Source of the DNA: Pleurotus djamor
Lineage: Eukaryota > Basidiomycota > Agaricomycetes > Agaricales > Pleurotaceae
Direction of reading: 5' to 3'
Length of the DNA stretch: 64,000 nt
Assembly: GCA_029747585.1 (NCBI GenBank)
Contig: JAPEVF010000013.1
Coordinates: forward strand, 141,063 to 205,062
In this document: piece after piece, positions 59,392 to 64,000 of the stretch
Layout of the letters: each line of letters starts with the position of its first letter
Position numbering within the stretch: the stretch's first letter is position 1
Translations under genes and position numbers: made by a program
The notes under the pieces: model-generated
Database searches by the model: none
What the model was told of the DNA's origin: nothing
What the model saw: the letters and a program-made list of their open reading frames with translations, nothing else

Positions 59392-60928
59392 ATGTCTTAT
59401 CAAACTTCGCGTCCCGATATTTGCCTCACTCATGTCGGCGACGAGTTGATTCTCAGCCAAACTCAAAATCCAACCGCCAAGTCCCTTCCCGGAAAACACA
59501 TCCTCGTCATTGGCGGCGGTGTCACTGGCCTGACGGTATGTACGAGACTTCTAGCCGTCAGTAAATTAGTTGAATTCCATTTCCATAGACCACATGGGCC
59601 CTGCTTGACGCTGGCTATGACGTGACCGTTATTTCAGAGAGGTGGGCTTCGTTGAGCGACCGTATTACCTCTCAGATTGCCGGCGCTTTGTGGGTTTTTG
59701 TACTTGTTTAATACTCCTGGGCACTCTGACCAAATCCTTCAGATGGGAGTGGCCACCTGCTGTCTGCGGCAAGCATACCAACTTGATTTCTCTGACCAAT
59801 TCCAAGCACTGGTGTATGACCTCCTACCGTGCTTTCAATACGCTCATGAGCGTATTGCCCGTTGAAGACCATGGTGTGCGCATGCGCACTGCGAACTTTT
59901 TCTTCGACAAATCGATCGATGCCATGCCTGGACAATTGGAGAAGATGTACGAAATTGAGGCTCAAACCGAGGTGAGGTTATCCTTCTACAAGTAGCGATA
60001 CATGATGTTGACGTCTTGCGTCGAAGATCCTGGGGTTCAAGCACGACCCTACCTTGGTGGCTCAACATGCAGTCAACCAGAAATTCGGTGTCGTTGACTC
60101 ATACCGCCACCTCGCACCTGTCATTGACACTGATCATTACATGGTTTGGCTCAAGCAGACGGTGGCACGGAAGGGCGCTCGCTTCATCACCGCGAAGATC
60201 AACGGTGATCTCCTCGCCCAGGAAGACAGGCTGCTATCGAAGTTTGGTGCTGTCGCCATCATCAACTGTACTGGTTTGAGCGCCGCCGAGACTGCAGGCG
60301 ATGACTCGGTCTTCCCGCTCAGAGGTGCTCTAATTCGAGTCATCAATGACGGCACGAAGTTCCCGAAAGTCGAAGAAGCGCTGTGTGTCTCACACGACGA
60401 TACTCACGGTGATGATGCAGAAGATATCGTTTTCATTGTTCCCCGGAATGACCAAACCCTCATTCTCGGAGGTATGTGTCCTTTGTCACCATACAGTCTA
60501 CTCTTGCTCATGCCCAGATGAAGGTCTCGCCCAACCCGATATGTACAGTTTGGACCTGACCCTCGATAGCCCCGAGGTCGTGCGCATGCGAGAGAGGTGT
60601 AACGCATTTGTCCCTGGCTTAGAAAATGCCGAACTCGACCCAGTCCCATTCGTCCAAGGACTGCGACCATTCAGGGCAGAAAACGTGCGGGTTGAGAGGG
60701 AACAACGCCTGAGGGTCGATGGATCCATCAGCCGTATCATCCATTCTTACGGACAAGGAGGGTGCGTTGCTAAATCTGACATTCAGGTTCCTTTCTGATG
60801 TCTCGTCTCTCAGGGCCGGCTTTAGTCTTTCCTTTGGATGTGCCGCCGATGTTCTGACGTTGCTAGAAGAGCTCCAAGTCGAAATACCCTACTCGTCAAG
60901 AAGCTCGTATATCCAAGCGCACTTATGA
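59392..60928 (+). CDS. D-amino-acid oxidase, 425 aa
   Basis: FAD enzyme that oxidises D-amino acids to 2-oxo acids, ammonia and hydrogen peroxide. Six exons: 59392-59535, 59589-59689, 59743-59971, 60027-60471, 60518-60761 and 60814-60928. FAD-binding HILVIGGGVTGLTTTWALL; then SQIAGALWEWPPAVCG; FGVVDSYRHLAPVID; INCTGLSA; PLRGALIRV; and the family signature IIHSYGQGGAGFSLSFGCA. The C terminus AHL fits the PTS1 pattern, so peroxisomal import is likely, as for other fungal members. About 60 residues longer than the classical enzyme, mostly at the N terminus. D-aspartate specificity cannot be excluded. Confidence 0.87.
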
Positions 60929-61449
60929 TTCAGACATATGCATCATACCTTATTATTCCCTTCATGTCCATATCATCCTGATTTCGGAACGACATTGATT
61001 GGCCTTCTCTTAGAGTTCTTTATCTAGCTTGCTGCCCAGAAGATGTACATATNAAAACAAAATTTTGTGAATTTTGTCCCGGGTCCGAGTACACGCCAAG
61101 ACGCACACCCTTGGTGCTTGAGTGCCATCGAGGGTACGTCCGGCTCATAGTTATCTCACGTGCTACCAGGAACGATCGTGACTTCGCTCATTAAATGACA
61201 CGCAAATGCTTCTTCATTCAATATTCAATATTCAGCGCTACGCCCGTGCCACTTGAAATGAATGAGAGGACGTGCCTCTTTCCCACCATTTTTGGGTTTT
61301 GACAAGCTTCCACATTCTTTCCCATCGCGTACACAACCCCCGTCTCATTCCCAATCTACGCGAGTAAGCCACCCTGATTCGTATGAATTCTTCGCTGAAC
61401 GTACTCTGGACTTAGGCAGAGAAACAAAGAACCGATTCTACTATCGCTC
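60929..61449. other. Spacer between the oxidase and the MYND gene
   Basis: One N at 61053 in an A-rich tract. Short frames overlap the MYND leader. Nothing else is recognised. Confidence 0.45.
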
Positions 61450-63138
61450 ATGCAGTGCAAGGCATGTCAAGAAACAGAGGCTACTCGCCCCCAGCTTCAG
61501 CCTTTTAAGCGCTGCTCTGGCTGTTCAGCTGTCTACTACTGCACTAAAGAATGTCAGAAAACGGATTGGATTCGACACGTATTCGATTGCAACGGACAAA
61601 CTATCACTGCTGCTCACCATCTCGCACTCGCCGTGCTCGACCACAAAGTTCCCCTCGACGGCTTGACATTGAACAAGTTTGGGTTCAATGGTGCCGCCAA
61701 TTATCCCGCTCAGTCGTCGCTTCTTTACCTCTATGGCGATTTAAATCAGCGTCTCAGTGTTTCCATGAAGACGATTCAATCCTGGGCCGAGCGCAAGGCT
61801 CTCGTCGAGGAGATATCAGCAGTGTATGAGAAGTTGCCCGTCGACTCCAGAGGGGAACATTACTACTGGTTTCTGGCCAACCAATCCATTCTCAAGGGCT
61901 CTACCCCCGACTCAACACTCACTCAAACCCAGCCTGGTCCCTTCCAGCGCAGGTGCAACTTTTGTCGGAACCGCGAAGGTGATGACCGCGAGACTGAGTG
62001 GGGTGTTCAATTCTCCACCGGACCCCTCAAGAAGTGCTCCGGGTGTAAGTCTGTATGGTACTGCAGTGCCCAATGTCAAAAGCACGATTGGACCACTCAC
62101 AAGTTCGACTGCAAGCCAAAACAAGGAGTCAAACCGTCTACGGCGGACTATCTCGCTCTTGCAATCGAGGAAAATCTTCTTCCGGAAGATCCGCAAACGT
62201 GCGATGACTTTGGTTTCACTCGTGCAGGCCCCTCAGAGAACCGGGTCAAATTACTCGGCGTGTATATCGGTCTCATAGAGCGAATGGGTATTCCTGCCAA
62301 AGAGGTGTCTCGGTGGAAACAGGAAGGGCGGTTGCTTGATTCCATTCGCCACGCCTTCGAGCAGCTCCCTGTAGACTCGCGCGGAGGCTACTTTCCATGG
62401 CTCATGCAGAACAAGCACATCCTTCAGAGTGATCCGCTGCCGGACTCCTCTACAGGCGAAGACTACTTGTTTCAGATGGGTGTAAAAGCCTTCAAATACG
62501 CTGGCCTTGTGCCTCAGAAATCAAGGGAAGAACATCGGGCTGTCATAGAGACGTTGCCTAAAGATAGGGCAACTTGTCTCCTCTTTTGCATTCCTATGCT
62601 CTCTAGGAACCATCCCGGACCTGGTTATGAGCACTATATCAGCTTTGGGTTCTGTGCGTGTAAGGATGAGGGAATGGAAGGCTGGCTGGGAACTCGTTGG
62701 ATTGCCCTGCTTCAGCGATGCAGCTTCGATGAACTGTGCAAGGCTTACCAAGATTGCGCGTTCCTGCGATTATTCGAATCCCATGGTCTCGCCATAACGG
62801 ATCCCGCTATCATAGACCTCCTTCTACACTCCCCGCTGATGAATAAATCGGTATGGAACCTTAAATCGTTCGTTTTTGGTACGGATGACTCCGAATTGCG
62901 GCCGGTCAACTCAGTTTGGGCGGACTACGGCTTTATGAATTGCACCACAGACGATGAGAGACTGGAATTGAAATCACTCTACAAAGCCGTCTTGCGGAAG
63001 GGAGCTCCCCTTGAGCTTCACAAAGCCTGCCTTGCCGGGAAGATTTATGATTATGTTGGTGGCTATTATGATGTTTCGCGGCGAAAAAAGTACTTCAAGC
63101 GGCTTCTCAAGAATGTATATCCTCTACCCAATATTTAA
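61450..63138 (+). CDS. Double MYND zinc-finger protein with internal duplication, 562 aa
   Basis: One uninterrupted exon. MYND finger 1 at residues 3-47: CKACQETEA, CSGCSAVYYCTKECQKTDW, HVFDC. MYND finger 2 at about 169-221: CNFCRNREG, CSGCKSVWYCSAQCQKHDW, HKFDC. Each is followed by a similar segment of about 100 residues: LALAV, FGFNGA, EKLPVDSRGEHYYWFL in the first and LALAI, FGFTRAG, EQLPVDSRGGYFPWLM in the second. The protein thus contains a tandem copy of one module. The last 230 residues are unique and have no SET domain. MYND fingers bind proline-rich partners, so a scaffold role is likely. Confidence 0.82.
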   Translation: MQCKACQETEATRPQLQPFKRCSGCSAVYYCTKECQKTDWIRHVFDCNGQTITAAHHLALAVLDHKVPLDGLTLNKFGFNGAANYPAQSSLLYLYGDLNQRLSVSMKTIQSWAERKALVEEISAVYEKLPVDSRGEHYYWFLANQSILKGSTPDSTLTQTQPGPFQRRCNFCRNREGDDRETEWGVQFSTGPLKKCSGCKSVWYCSAQCQKHDWTTHKFDCKPKQGVKPSTADYLALAIEENLLPEDPQTCDDFGFTRAGPSENRVKLLGVYIGLIERMGIPAKEVSRWKQEGRLLDSIRHAFEQLPVDSRGGYFPWLMQNKHILQSDPLPDSSTGEDYLFQMGVKAFKYAGLVPQKSREEHRAVIETLPKDRATCLLFCIPMLSRNHPGPGYEHYISFGFCACKDEGMEGWLGTRWIALLQRCSFDELCKAYQDCAFLRLFESHGLAITDPAIIDLLLHSPLMNKSVWNLKSFVFGTDDSELRPVNSVWADYGFMNCTTDDERLELKSLYKAVLRKGAPLELHKACLAGKIYDYVGGYYDVSRRKKYFKRLLKNVYPLPNI

Positions 63139-63281
63139 GAATTGATTGTACTACAACTTCTTTTTCACTGTACTCTACTCTAGTCTTGCTCTACTCTAAG
63201 ATTTTTGTGTCGGAGGGGCGACATCAGGGGGTTTCCCTGATTCAGGGCTGGCACGTGTGCGGGGATGGGCACGCGTTCGTC

Positions 63282-63345
63282 AACATTCGACGTTCAACCA
63301 ACGTTCAAACCAACGTTCAAACTTCAGAACGTTCAACTCCAAATT
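63282..63345. repeat. Short tandem repeat of ACGTTCAA
   Basis: CAACGTTCAA-type units occur four to five times in about 60 bases. Related GAACGTTGAAC copies lie near 29217. Confidence 0.55.
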
Positions 63346-63390
63346 CAAGTCATCCAACTTGTATTCAACTTGGCTGGTTCCAGTGGCACG

Positions 63391-64000
63391 ATGGTTCTAA
63401 CGACGCGTATCCTGGTTCTATACCTTGAGTTTTGTAACCGCGCAAAATTGCTAACACCCTTTTCTCCTCCCTATGTCGCCCTTGTACATTTCTTATATCG
63501 CTTGCTGAAGAGGAATCCTAGTTGTGCGTCCCCCCTTCTTTCTACTCGGATTCTGGTAGAAGTGACATTCAAACATACAGGCATTCAGATAATCTTGTCC
63601 AAAATTCCTGGCAAATATGTAGCTCTCCCCACAGAACTCCTCATAGAGATATTGTCCTACTTGGAATGGAGGGACATCCTCTCTGCTCGAATGGTGGGTG
63701 CCCGGCTTGAGCGCCATCAGAGACTAAGGTCCTACTGGTTTCTCAGTCATTTAGAGCTCTCTACGATGCATCGAAGAATCGCCAAATATGGCTGGATCTT
63801 TTTCACCACATCTCAGACACATACACCGTCCCGATCACCCCTCCGAGACCTCTAGATACCTACTCGTCTCCAGACCTGGAGGACTTGGTGCTCAGGTGGC
63901 TTCGCTCGGACCCTGGATGGCATTTTTCACCGTCTGAGATGCCCCCTGCTTTTGTCATCAAGAGGGTCTCCGAGTCGCTCTTGTTCACGCCATGTNTCNC
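63391..64000 (+). CDS. F-box protein, sixth family member, cut by the window end
   Basis: Exon 1 runs from the ATG at 63391 to 63693 and carries the F-box: VALPTELLIEILSYLEW, then RDILSARM. Intron 63694-63746 sits at the family position. Exon 2 begins SFRALYDASKNRQIWLDLFH and continues through ISDTYTVPITPPRPLDTYSS to the end of the window. Both tyrosines that are stops in C and E are present here. The leader part of exon 1 is continuous with the F-box, whereas A-C have an intron there. Two Ns at the very end (63996, 63999) limit reading. Confidence 0.75.

Overview
The window is nuclear DNA of a filamentous basidiomycete, most likely an Agaricomycete. Genes are split by many introns of about 43-72 bp. 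The gene content fits that group: fungal-specific FunK1 kinases, tandem F-box paralogs, Agaricomycete-type seven-helix membrane proteins, a DyP-type peroxidase and a MYND zinc-finger protein. I see no rRNA, tRNA, CRISPR array, prokaryotic-style operon or intact transposon. I do not name a species.

Layout. (1) 1.1-2.8 kb: a six-exon gene of unknown function. (2) 2.8-19.5 kb: an array of one F-box protein family, A(-), B(-), C(-), D(+), E(-). A and B read through, D starts inside its F-box, and C and E each carry one in-frame stop where the paralogs have tyrosine. A further paralog runs off the right end at 63.4 kb. Inside the array, a FAR-17a/AIG1-like membrane protein (12.6-13.6 kb) sits between two inverted repeat arms. 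(3) 19.7-21.7 kb: a serine-rich protein of unknown function. (4) 22.1-37.7 kb: four FunK1-type kinases, two on the minus strand (F intact, G truncated and catalytically dead) and two on the plus strand (H with a degraded active site and a lost C terminus, I intact). Between them lie two seven-helix membrane protein genes (J frameshifted, K intact), a possible small gene and ubc13. (5) 37.9-43.4 kb: two flavin monooxygenase genes flanking a third multi-spanning protein. (6) 43.6-48.2 kb: a 1398-residue RING-H2 protein with one membrane segment. (7) 48.8-63.1 kb, almost all on the plus strand: a four-finger zinc protein, a DyP peroxidase, a one-finger protein, elongin C, a VHS-GAT trafficking protein, a three-finger C2H2 factor, a D-amino-acid oxidase with a PTS1-like end, and a MYND protein built from a duplicated module.

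Products tied to ubiquitin are frequent (F-box proteins, Ubc13, a RING-H2 E3, elongin C), but nothing proves they act together. The FunK1 and F-box families show birth and decay: tandem and inverted copies, with stops, frameshifts, deletions and lost catalytic residues beside intact members.

Sequence quality: single Ns occur at isolated positions, most of them next to mononucleotide runs. In all six genes where an N falls in an exon, removing it restores the conserved reading frame, so those frameshifts are assembly artefacts. Exon models were built by hand from splice sites, frame continuity and comparison of paralogs inside the window. Family names come from recalled motifs, not from a database search.
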